A stretch of 47,660 nucleotides of DNA, taken from Gallionella sp. Lineage in GTDB: Bacteria; Pseudomonadota; Gammaproteobacteria; Burkholderiales; Gallionellaceae. Under the pieces are notes generated by a model. That model saw only the letters and a list, made by a program, of their open reading frames with translations. It was not told where the DNA came from and ran no database searches. How positions within the stretch are numbered: the stretch's first letter is position 1; each line of letters begins with the position of its first letter. The stretch lies in the NCBI GenBank assembly GCA_030645535.1, contig JAUSNM010000089.1, positions 1-47,660 of the forward strand, read 5' to 3'. Made by a program: the position numbers and the translations under genes. This document shows, piece after piece, positions 38,378 to 47,660 of the stretch.

Positions 38378-39532
38378 ATGTTTGAAATCATGGAAGCACA
38401 ATCTCAGGATGCAGTAATCAAGGTGATCGGCGTAGGTGGTTGCGGTGGTAATGCGGTAGATCATATGATCGAGCAGGGCGTACAGGGGGTTGAGTTCATC
38501 GCTATCAATACCGATGCGCAGGCACTGAATCGCAGTAAAGCCGGCACGCAGCTGCAAATAGGTGCCGCGATTACCAAGGGTCTGGGAGCCGGTGCGAAGC
38601 CATCAGTTGGCCAGGCGGCCGCTGAAGAAGATCGCGAACGCATTAAAGAGATGATTTCTGGTGCCAACATGGTGTTTATCACGGCCGGCATGGGCGGAGG
38701 TACCGGAACGGGTGCTGCACCTGTCATCGCGCAAATCGCCCGTGAAATGAATATTCTGACCGTGGCTGTGGTGACAAAGCCCTTTACCTATGAAGGCAAT
38801 CGCATGCGCTTTGCCGCCGAAGGTATCAAGGCGCTGCAGGAGCATGTCGATTCGTTGATTATCGTGCCTAACTCCAAGTTGATGGAAGTGCTGGGAAATG
38901 ATGTCACCGTACCGGAAGCCTTCAAGGCCGCCAACGGCGTGTTGCAGGGCGCGGTTGCGGGTATCGCTGAAGTCATCAATGCGCCCGGCTTGATCAACGT
39001 CGACTTTGCCGACGTATGTACTGTCATGTCTGAAAATGGCATGGCCATGATGGGCTCCGCAGTAGCTTCCGGACCTGATCGTGCAAGAATCGCTGCCGAG
39101 CGTGCCATCGCCAGCCCGTTGCTTGAAGATATGGATCTGACCGGTGCGCGCGGCGTGCTGGTAAATATCACGTCCACCAGTTCCCTGAAACTCAGGGAAA
39201 TGGATGAGGTGATGGCGTGTGTGCAGTTCGCCGCCGAAGAAGCGACCGTGATTCTGGGTTCGGTGTTCGATGAGTCCATGGGCGATGACTTGCGTGTGAC
39301 GGTCGTCGCGACAGGTCTGGGCGGACGCATGGCTAAACCGGAACTCGTCTATGTAGAACAAGAAAGCAGACGGACTGGTACCCACGATATGCCGATGTCT
39401 AATGTCAATTATGGAGAACTGGAAACACCTACGATCATGCGCAGTGGTCGTCGCGCTGCAGTTGATGCAATGGAGAAATCCGGTGTGGATACCTATGACA
39501 TCCCGTCCTTCCTGCGTAAACAGGCAGACTAA
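38378..39532 (+). CDS. ftsZ: cell division protein FtsZ
   Basis: 384 residues from the ATG at 38378 with AAGGAGA 6 bases upstream; seven codons before it (MLFKETA) are non-homologous. The tubulin-like GTPase that forms the Z-ring. GTP signature GGGTGTGAAPVIA near residue 106, the T7 loop NVDFADV with Asn207, and the conserved C-terminal peptide YDIPSFLRKQ that binds FtsA and ZipA. Leader gap contains the hairpin at 38328. Confidence 0.98.
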   Translation: MFEIMEAQSQDAVIKVIGVGGCGGNAVDHMIEQGVQGVEFIAINTDAQALNRSKAGTQLQIGAAITKGLGAGAKPSVGQAAAEEDRERIKEMISGANMVFITAGMGGGTGTGAAPVIAQIAREMNILTVAVVTKPFTYEGNRMRFAAEGIKALQEHVDSLIIVPNSKLMEVLGNDVTVPEAFKAANGVLQGAVAGIAEVINAPGLINVDFADVCTVMSENGMAMMGSAVASGPDRARIAAERAIASPLLEDMDLTGARGVLVNITSTSSLKLREMDEVMACVQFAAEEATVILGSVFDESMGDDLRVTVVATGLGGRMAKPELVYVEQESRRTGTHDMPMSNVNYGELETPTIMRSGRRAAVDAMEKSGVDTYDIPSFLRKQAD

Positions 39533-39618
39533 GAGCTTGTCGCTGGTAGCAGCGCAGACACCATGTTCGTCAGGTGGTATGTTAGAATTGCTACATGAAA
39601 CTTGCCCTGAATAAGCCG

Positions 39619-40530
39619 ATGGTTAAGCAACGCACCTTGAAAACTTCCGTCAGCGTGACTGGAGTCGGCTTGCACAGCGGTGAGAAAGTCACACTGTCTT
39701 TGCGTCCTGCTCCGGTAAATAGCGGCATCGTGTTTCGCCGCGTGGACGTAAAACCGGTAGAGGAAATTAAGGCGCGTGCCGATCTGGTGCATGACACAAG
39801 GCTGTCGACTTGTATGGAGCAAAACGGTGTACGGATTGCCACGATCGAGCACCTGATGTCCGCGCTGGCGGGCCTGGGGATAGATAACGCAATTATCGAA
39901 ATGGATGGCGCCGAAGTGCCGATCATGGATGGCAGCGCCGGTACGTTCATTTTTCTGCTGCAATCAGCAGGTATAGTCGAGCAATCTGCGGCCAAGAAAT
40001 TCATCCGCATCAAAAAAACGGTTGAGGTGAAACAGGGCGATAAATGGGTCAGATTTGAGCCTTACAACGGCTATAAATTGACCTTTACCATCAATTTCGC
40101 CCATCCGGTCTTTGCCAATACCAAACAGCATGTCACAGTCGATCTCGACGAGCATTCCTATATTCGCGACATCAGCCGCGCACGTACTTTTGGCTTCATG
40201 CAGGATGTTGAAAACATGCGTGCACAAGGGTTGGCGTTGGGAGGGAGTCTGGACAATGCGATTGTCATGGACGAATATCGTGTGCTCAATGCCGATGGAC
40301 TGCGTTTCGAAGACGAGTTCGTCAAACACAAAGTGCTTGATGCGATCGGCGATTTGTATATGTTGGGCCATGCCGTGATCGGGGCTTTCTCAGGCTTCAA
40401 ATCGGGTCATGCGCTGAACAATGCCTTGCTGCGTGAGCTGCTCGCCGATGACGAGGCCTGGGAGTTTGTCACGTTTGACAACGTAGACGATGCGCCGGAA
40501 TTTTTACGTCCGCAATTGCAAGCCGCATAG
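39619..40530 (+). CDS. lpxC: UDP-3-O-acyl-N-acetylglucosamine deacetylase
   Basis: 303 residues from the ATG at 39619 ([21 protein letters not shown]), which aligns with the family start and length (305 in E. coli); an ATG at 39595 adds 8 residues. Neither has a clear Shine-Dalgarno. It performs the committed step of lipid A synthesis. Zinc ligands lie in [10 protein letters not shown] and [35 protein letters not shown] is the catalytic loop. This shows an LPS-bearing outer membrane. In E. coli LpxC is degraded by FtsH; the C-terminus here ends PQLQAA. Confidence 0.96.
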   Translation: MVKQRTLKTSVSVTGVGLHSGEKVTLSLRPAPVNSGIVFRRVDVKPVEEIKARADLVHDTRLSTCMEQNGVRIATIEHLMSALAGLGIDNAIIEMDGAEVPIMDGSAGTFIFLLQSAGIVEQSAAKKFIRIKKTVEVKQGDKWVRFEPYNGYKLTFTINFAHPVFANTKQHVTVDLDEHSYIRDISRARTFGFMQDVENMRAQGLALGGSLDNAIVMDEYRVLNADGLRFEDEFVKHKVLDAIGDLYMLGHAVIGAFSGFKSGHALNNALLRELLADDEAWEFVTFDNVDDAPEFLRPQLQAA

Positions 40531-40562
40531 CTATCTAAAGCTGCCAGCATGGAGGATTGCCT

Positions 40563-40763
40563 GTGTTGATCATGCGCTTGATTCTGGTTATGGTCACACT
40601 GATGCTGGTGACGTCCGGCGGCATGTATATCTTCACGCGAAACCGGCGCTACCTCAAATTCGCCTGGCAAACTGTGCGCCTCACGGTGCTGTTGCTGCTG
40701 GTGTTCGGCTTGCTGTTTGTGCTGGAGCGTTATGTTCTTATAGCGTGGCGGGTGTTTCTTTGA
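40563..40763 (+). CDS. small inner-membrane protein
   Basis: 66 residues from a GTG at 40563, 7 bases after GGAGG (40551-40555); an earlier TTG at 40557 is too close to the ribosome site. Two membrane helices (about 5-20 and 40-60) flank a short basic loop RNRRYLKFAWQTVR. No recognised family; it lies between lpxC and dciA. The good ribosome site and membrane-protein composition support a real gene. Function unknown. Confidence 0.6.
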   Translation: MLIMRLILVMVTLMLVTSGGMYIFTRNRRYLKFAWQTVRLTVLLLLVFGLLFVLERYVLIAWRVFL

Positions 40764-40774
40764 GTTTTCAGTCG

Positions 40775-41197
40775 TTAGTCCTTCTTCTTCGCAAATTTCT
40801 CCAGCGCCAGTTTCAGGGGTGAATCACCCAGGCTCTGACTGAGCGCTTGCAGTTGGTGTTGCGCAGTATTGGTCAGGATGCGCGGAGTGCGTTTGGGCGT
40901 GACAGGGGCGTAGCTGACTTGCACCTTGACCCTGATTCCGCTAACCTCGCAGCCCCTGTCCTGCAACCTGGTCACCAATTCCGGGGCAAGCTGGCGCAAT
41001 TTTGCGGCAAGCGTGCCGTTGGTGACAGCGATGCTCAGTGTGCCCTGGCGCAGCCCCAGCACCTGGCTGGATTGCGCGAAATAGGGCGGCGCTACCTGGG
41101 CGAAATGCCGCTGCAATGCGGACAGCGTTTGTACGGTGTCGAGTAAAGAGCGCATTTCCGAACTGCCGCTCATCAAAGATTTTAAACGTTGGGGCAC
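40775..41197 (-). CDS. dciA: DciA-family protein (DUF721), replicative helicase loader
   Basis: 140 residues with a GTG start at 41197; the ATG at 41173 is an alternative, and no clear Shine-Dalgarno decides. The DUF721 core is visible (LSIAVTNGTLAAKLRQLAPELVTRLQ), followed by a disordered basic tail ending KFAKKKD. DciA is the ancestral bacterial loader of DnaB helicase in genomes that lack the phage-derived DnaC. The position opposite the M23 peptidase-secA block is typical of betaproteobacteria. Confidence 0.88.
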   Translation of the reverse strand: MPQRLKSLMSGSSEMRSLLDTVQTLSALQRHFAQVAPPYFAQSSQVLGLRQGTLSIAVTNGTLAAKLRQLAPELVTRLQDRGCEVSGIRVKVQVSYAPVTPKRTPRILTNTAQHQLQALSQSLGDSPLKLALEKFAKKKD

Positions 41198-41229
41198 GGG
41201 CCAATGATCACTTAAGGATAAGGAGAAGC

Positions 41230-42111
41230 ATGAATATTATTCTAGTTTCCAATAAATGGGCAGAATCTCGCAGTATATATTTAGGTGGCAAGCAGATCGC
41301 CATGTTGCTGGTGCTGTTGTCAGGCTTCATTATCATTGCGGCACTCGGCGTGCAGTCGCTGCGCGTGTCAGCGGAGGGCGCGGGCCAAATCCTGGCGGGC
41401 GGCACGCGAGTTCGAGCGGATCAGTATGAACGTGCCAGTTTGGATGCGCTGGCCGTTAAGTTGGGCGAAATGCAGGCGCGCATGCAGCGCCTTGATGCGT
41501 TGGGTGGTCGCCTGGTCAAGCTGACAGGCATGAAGCCGTCGGAATTTCAATTCGATCAACCTCCGGCGCAGGGCGGGCCGCTGGTAAGCCTGGGTACGCT
41601 GTCCGCTGCCAACCTGGCGCAGCAACTGGATTCTCTGACGCGGGTAGTCGACGACAGAACCGATAAATTGACAGCGCTCAATACGCTGCTGATGCAGGAT
41701 CAGTTGAGTCGTGGCTTGCTGCGCTCAGTAGATCCGGTCACTGATGGCGTGTATACGTCGAATTTCGGCTGGCGTGTTGATCCCTTCACAGGCCGCAGCG
41801 CGATGCATGAAGGAGTTGATTTCATGGCAGAGTCCGGCACGGCGATACTTGCCTCGGCAGGCGGGGTCGTGGTGTATGCGGATACCCATGCTCAGTATGG
41901 TAATATGATTGAGGTGGATCACGGCAATGATATAGTGACGCGTTACGCGCACGCGTCGAAGCTGTTGGTCAAGGTGGGGCAGGTGGTGCGACGGGGCGAT
42001 AAAATTGCCGAGGTGGGCAGTACCGGACGTTCCACAGGCAATCATTTGCATTTTGAAGTCCGCTACAAGGGCATTGCCCAGAATCCCGTGCGCTTCCTGC
42101 GAGCCGGTTAG
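41230..42111 (+). CDS. M23-family (LytM) peptidase
   Basis: 293 residues from the ATG at 41230 behind AAGGAGA. One membrane helix (about 22-42), a periplasmic coiled-coil region (about 60-170), then a LytM domain. Zinc ligands look complete: His193 and Asp197 in HEGVDF, His272 and His274 in NHLHFEV. It can therefore be an active D,D-endopeptidase cutting peptidoglycan crosslinks, not only a regulator. Located directly before secA, a common betaproteobacterial order. Confidence 0.93.
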   Translation: MNIILVSNKWAESRSIYLGGKQIAMLLVLLSGFIIIAALGVQSLRVSAEGAGQILAGGTRVRADQYERASLDALAVKLGEMQARMQRLDALGGRLVKLTGMKPSEFQFDQPPAQGGPLVSLGTLSAANLAQQLDSLTRVVDDRTDKLTALNTLLMQDQLSRGLLRSVDPVTDGVYTSNFGWRVDPFTGRSAMHEGVDFMAESGTAILASAGGVVVYADTHAQYGNMIEVDHGNDIVTRYAHASKLLVKVGQVVRRGDKIAEVGSTGRSTGNHLHFEVRYKGIAQNPVRFLRAG

Positions 42112-42132
42112 CTGTATTAACTAATTGATTTT

Positions 42133-42138
42133 TATAAT
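42133..42138 (+). promoter_or_regulatory. possible -10 element of secA
   Basis: A perfect TATAAT lies 51 bases before the secA start in a 77-base AT-rich gap; no good -35 at normal distance is visible, so this is tentative. Confidence 0.3.
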
Positions 42139-42188
42139 TTATAAGGGTTGGATGGTTTAGAGCCACCCCGCACTGTGGTTGAGAAAAC

Positions 42189-44912
<2,724 letters not shown>

Positions 44913-44931
44913 CAGACTACAGGAGAAGGCA

Positions 44932-45417
44932 ATGTCATTAGTAATCGAAACGCTGCGCACATCACCGGTGACGGAGGAGTTGAGCGAAGCAGAAGTAGAA
45001 ATTCTGGCAGATCTGTTTGAAGTTAAGGAATACAAAGCGGGCGAGGTCATTGTTCAGCCAAAAGATGAACAACCAGATAATCTGTACATTCTGGCCTCTG
45101 GCGAAGTCGACGTAAAGATTGAAAGTAGCGGTGAAGAGTCCACTGTTCATGTTCTCAAGCCGGGTGATCTGGCGGGTATGATCACGTTTGCCGGTGGTGC
45201 TGCAACTCAGATCAGTGCGACGCTTTATGCGGTAGGCCCGACTAAAGTGTTGAGCATGGAGCGCGCTCGATTTGAAACATTGATCAATTCACATCCTATG
45301 CTGATGTACCGCGTCATGCGCGGCATTATCCGCAACATGCACGGTATCGTGCGTCGCGTAAATATCGAATCCGCAGAATTGACGAATTACATTTACAAAA
45401 CGGGCGGGCGATATTAG
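44932..45417 (+). CDS. cyclic-nucleotide-binding-domain protein without DNA-binding domain
   Basis: 161 residues, GGAG 7 bases before the ATG. A CAP_ED/cNMP-binding beta-barrel spans about 20-120 (YKAGEVIVQPKDEQPDNLYILASGEV split by the usual turn, then VHVLKPGDLAGMITF), followed by a helix pair and a short end (LTNYIYKTGGRY). The canonical phosphate-binding RxA arginine is not obvious, so nucleotide binding is uncertain. There is no HTH, so it is not a CRP/FNR regulator; it may be a signalling adaptor. Inserted between secA and argJ, with its own terminator-like hairpin. Confidence 0.85.
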   Translation: MSLVIETLRTSPVTEELSEAEVEILADLFEVKEYKAGEVIVQPKDEQPDNLYILASGEVDVKIESSGEESTVHVLKPGDLAGMITFAGGAATQISATLYAVGPTKVLSMERARFETLINSHPMLMYRVMRGIIRNMHGIVRRVNIESAELTNYIYKTGGRY

Positions 45418-45449
45418 TCGGGTTAAAACCCGACCTGCGGAATTTTTTT
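45417..45449 (+). terminator. terminator-like hairpin after the cNMP-domain gene
   Basis: GTCGGGTT (45417-45424) pairs with AACCCGAC (45427-45434); a run of seven T follows at 45443-45449 after a short gap. The gap weakens the classic form. Confidence 0.55.
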
Positions 45450-45573
45450 GTGACTTTGCGAGTTGATGCACGCTGTGCACCATCCCTGCTAAACCCCCTT
45501 GTCCGCAGTGCAATATTCCTGTTGGATTCGTTTTGTGGACAATGTTTGTCGTTGAATATTAAGGTAAAAACTG

Positions 45574-46803
45574 ATGCCGGTTAATCTGAATCCGCCCGTG
45601 GCGGCGCAACTGTTGCCCGTCGCGGGCGTATCTCTGGGTATCGCAGAGGCAAACATCAAGCGCGAAAATCGCCGTGATTTACTTGTGATCCAGCTGTGCG
45701 ACGGTGCCAGGGTTGCCGGTGTGTTCACAAAAAATCGTTTCTGTGCGGCGCCTGTCATCGTGGCCAAAGAGCATCTGGATAAGGCAGACGGCATACGCGC
45801 GCTGGTGGTCAATACCGGCAACGCCAATGCGGGAACCGGCGAACAGGGCCTGCAAGACGCGCGCAGTACCTGTGCGGCACTGGCAGGCTTGCTGGGCTGC
45901 AAGTCCACGCAGATTTTGCCCTTCTCCACCGGTGTGATCATGGAGATATTGCCGGTCGCGAAAATTGCCGCAGGCCTGCCCGCCGCAGTTGCCAACATGA
46001 GTAGCGACAACTGGTTCTATGCATCGCAGGCTATCATGACCACCGACATCGTCGCCAAGGCGATCTCCAAACAGGTTGTCGTCGACGGGGTGACTGTCAC
46101 TATTACCGGCATCGCCAAAGGTTCCGGCATGATTCACCCCAACATGGCGACCATGCTGGGCTACATTGCTACCGACGCGGGCATTGCCCAGCCTCTGTTG
46201 CAGGAGCTGGTGACGCAGGTTGCGAACCGTTCATTCAATTGCATCACCGTGGATGGAGACACGTCCACCAATGACGCGCTGATGCTGATCGCTACAGGGA
46301 AATCCGCGCTGCCCGAAGTCACGGTGGCAGGCAGCCATGCTTATGGCATCTTGCTGGAAGCCATCACCGAAGTGGCGATCTTCCTGGCACAAGCCATCGT
46401 GCGTGACGGCGAAGGTGCGACCAAGTTCATCACCGTTGTGGTCGAAGGCGGACGCGATGAAGATGAATGCAAGAAAATCGGCTATGCCATCGCCCATTCG
46501 CCGCTGGTCAAGACGGCGTTTTTCGCCTCCGACCCTAACCTCGGTCGTATCCTCGCTGCAATCGGTTATGCGGGTGTCGATGATCTGGACGTGGCAGCAC
46601 TACAACTGTATCTGGACGATGTGCTGGTCGCCGAAAATGGCGGTCGCGCTGCAACTTACCAGGAAGAAGACGGCCAGCGCGTGATGCAGCAGTCTGACAT
46701 TACCATCCGCGTAGTGCTTAACCGGGGGCACGTGAATGCAACGCTGTGGACTTGTGATTTTTCTTACGATTACGTCAAGATCAACGCCAGCTACAGAAGC
46801 TAA
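45574..46803 (+). CDS. argJ: bifunctional glutamate N-acetyltransferase / amino-acid acetyltransferase
   Basis: 409 residues, TAAGGT 8 bases before the ATG. It moves acetyl from N-acetylornithine to glutamate, closing the arginine acetyl cycle. The self-cleavage site is in NMATMLGYI with nucleophile Thr193, giving alpha and beta chains; [15 protein letters not shown] and the C-terminal [15 protein letters not shown] also match. The 156-base upstream gap holds the preceding terminator and a small palindrome near 45466-45480. Confidence 0.96.
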   Translation: MPVNLNPPVAAQLLPVAGVSLGIAEANIKRENRRDLLVIQLCDGARVAGVFTKNRFCAAPVIVAKEHLDKADGIRALVVNTGNANAGTGEQGLQDARSTCAALAGLLGCKSTQILPFSTGVIMEILPVAKIAAGLPAAVANMSSDNWFYASQAIMTTDIVAKAISKQVVVDGVTVTITGIAKGSGMIHPNMATMLGYIATDAGIAQPLLQELVTQVANRSFNCITVDGDTSTNDALMLIATGKSALPEVTVAGSHAYGILLEAITEVAIFLAQAIVRDGEGATKFITVVVEGGRDEDECKKIGYAIAHSPLVKTAFFASDPNLGRILAAIGYAGVDDLDVAALQLYLDDVLVAENGGRAATYQEEDGQRVMQQSDITIRVVLNRGHVNATLWTCDFSYDYVKINASYRS

Positions 46804-46806
46804 GCC

Positions 46807-47660
46807 TTGAATAAACTCGATTGTTTTCTCAGTCGCGCCGAAGGGTTGCTGGCCCGTCTGGAAAGCGTCCTGCCCGGTTTTGATGTGCGAGAACCTGACT
46901 GGCAAGCGGCAGCGGCTTTTCGTTGGGATCACCGGCAGCGCACGTTGCATCCGGTGGTGAATTTCCAGCGCATCGCTCTTGCCGACCTGCTCGGTATCGA
47001 CGATCAGAAAAAACGTATCCAGCAAAACACCTTGCAATTCGTCAAAGGCGGCACGGCAAACAATGTGCTGCTTTCCGGCGCGCGTGGCACCGGCAAATCG
47101 TCGCTTGTAAAGGCTTTGTTGAATGAATATGCTGAGTCTGGCTTACGCGTGATCCAGATAGACAAGCAAGGACTGGTTGATTTGCCGCTGATCGTGGGCT
47201 TAGTGCAGGGACGCACTGAGCGCTTCATTCTTTATTGCGATGACCTCTCATTCAATGCAGATGAGGACGGCTATCAGACGCTCAAGGCGGCGCTGGACGG
47301 CGATCTGGTGGCATTCTCTGAAAATTTGCTGATCTATGCCACCTCAAACCGCCGTCACCTGATGCCGGACTACATGTCTGACAATCTGGCGACCAAATAT
47401 GCAGGCGATGAAATCCATCCTGCGGAAAGCGTCGAGGAAAAAGTTTCCTTGTCAGAGCGTTTCGGCTTATGGATATCCTTCTACCCGTTCAGTCAGGACG
47501 AATATCTGGCTATTGCGGCGCGCTGGTTGCAACACCACGGCTGGCAGCATGTGTTAACGGATGAGGTGCGACGTGCTGCATTGCAATGGTCGTTGTCGCG
47601 CGGCTCGCGCAGCGGGCGTGTGGCGGGCCAGTTTGCAAAGGATTGGTGCGGGAAAATGGT
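46807..47660 (+). CDS. DUF815-family AAA-type ATPase (partial at 3' end)
   Basis: 284 codons are present before the window ends; the start is a TTG at 46807, three bases after argJ, with no clear Shine-Dalgarno, so the start is uncertain. Walker A GARGTGKS at 91-98, Walker B RFILYCDDLSF, sensor-like IYATSNRRHLMPDYM, then SLSERFGLWISFYPFSQDEYL, all typical of DUF815. The visible end (SGRVAGQFAKDW) is near the usual C-terminus, so little is missing. Cellular role unknown. The argJ-DUF815 order is common in betaproteobacteria. Confidence 0.88.
   Translation, partial: MNKLDCFLSRAEGLLARLESVLPGFDVREPDWQAAAAFRWDHRQRTLHPVVNFQRIALADLLGIDDQKKRIQQNTLQFVKGGTANNVLLSGARGTGKSSLVKALLNEYAESGLRVIQIDKQGLVDLPLIVGLVQGRTERFILYCDDLSFNADEDGYQTLKAALDGDLVAFSENLLIYATSNRRHLMPDYMSDNLATKYAGDEIHPAESVEEKVSLSERFGLWISFYPFSQDEYLAIAARWLQHHGWQHVLTDEVRRAALQWSLSRGSRSGRVAGQFAKDWCGKM

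Noticed and set aside
45533..45562. TTGTGG-N18-TATTAA as an argJ promoter
   Set aside because: Transcription from it would begin about 5 bases before the start codon and leave out the visible ribosome site.

Overview
The window reads as chromosomal DNA of a Gram-negative betaproteobacterium, most likely a member of the Nitrosomonadales/Gallionellaceae group. This placement is inferred from gene order and protein style (ppc divergent from hemCDXY, a complete mra/dcw cluster ending in ftsZ-lpxC, then dciA-M23-secA, and argJ followed by a DUF815 ATPase), not from a database search. Nearly all the sequence is dense, moderately GC-rich core DNA. The exceptions are an AT-rich island around 19.2-21.5 kb and a scatter of short repeats.

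Layout. 1-1.5 kb: the end of leuA with its terminator, then an exported pentapeptide-repeat protein made of two equal halves. 1.5-3.6 kb: an unrecognised beta-propeller-like protein on the minus strand. 3.8-6.6 kb: ppc (minus). 6.7-10.1 kb: a haem operon hemC-hemD-hemX-hemY in which HemY is unusually short. 10.1-12.6 kb: pgm (minus) and rpiA (plus), divergent. 12.6-14.9 kb: phoU-ppx with a plausible Pho box. 15.0-18.8 kb: a two-gene unit of a periplasmic amino-acid/urea-type binding protein and a membrane PAS-GGDEF-EAL protein. 18.9-19.2 kb: RNase P RNA. 19.2-21.5 kb: repeat-rich non-coding DNA around an AT-rich exported LprI-domain protein. 21.5-39.5 kb: the cell wall and division cluster mraZ-rsmH-ftsL-ftsI-murE-murF-mraY-murD-ftsW-(small repeat ORF)-murG-murC-murB/ddl-ftsQ-ftsA-ftsZ, most junctions overlapping by ATGA or GTGA. 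39.6-47.7 kb: lpxC, a small membrane protein, dciA (minus), an M23 peptidase, secA, a cyclic-nucleotide-binding-domain protein, argJ, and a DUF815 ATPase that runs off the end.

The cluster covers the route from UDP-MurNAc to lipid II (murB, C, D, E, F, ddl, mraY, murG), septal polymerisation and crosslinking (ftsW, ftsI) and the divisome core (ftsL, Q, A, Z). MraZ sits at the head with four TGGN boxes at exact 10-bp spacing over its promoter. lpxC adds the committed step of lipid A synthesis.

The most unusual features are: (1) murB and ddl form one uninterrupted reading frame, a predicted MurB-Ddl fusion; (2) a family of heptamer-type tandem repeats (cores such as CTGAATCCTGAATCC) occurs at about seven sites, three of them in frame inside murF, murB and the N-terminus of ddl; (3) a 99-bp tandem repeat between ftsW and murG creates a 102-codon ORF joined to both neighbours by ATGA overlaps; (4) a binding protein is translationally coupled to a c-di-GMP enzyme with no transporter genes nearby. 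No CRISPR array, tRNA, prophage or intact insertion sequence was seen.
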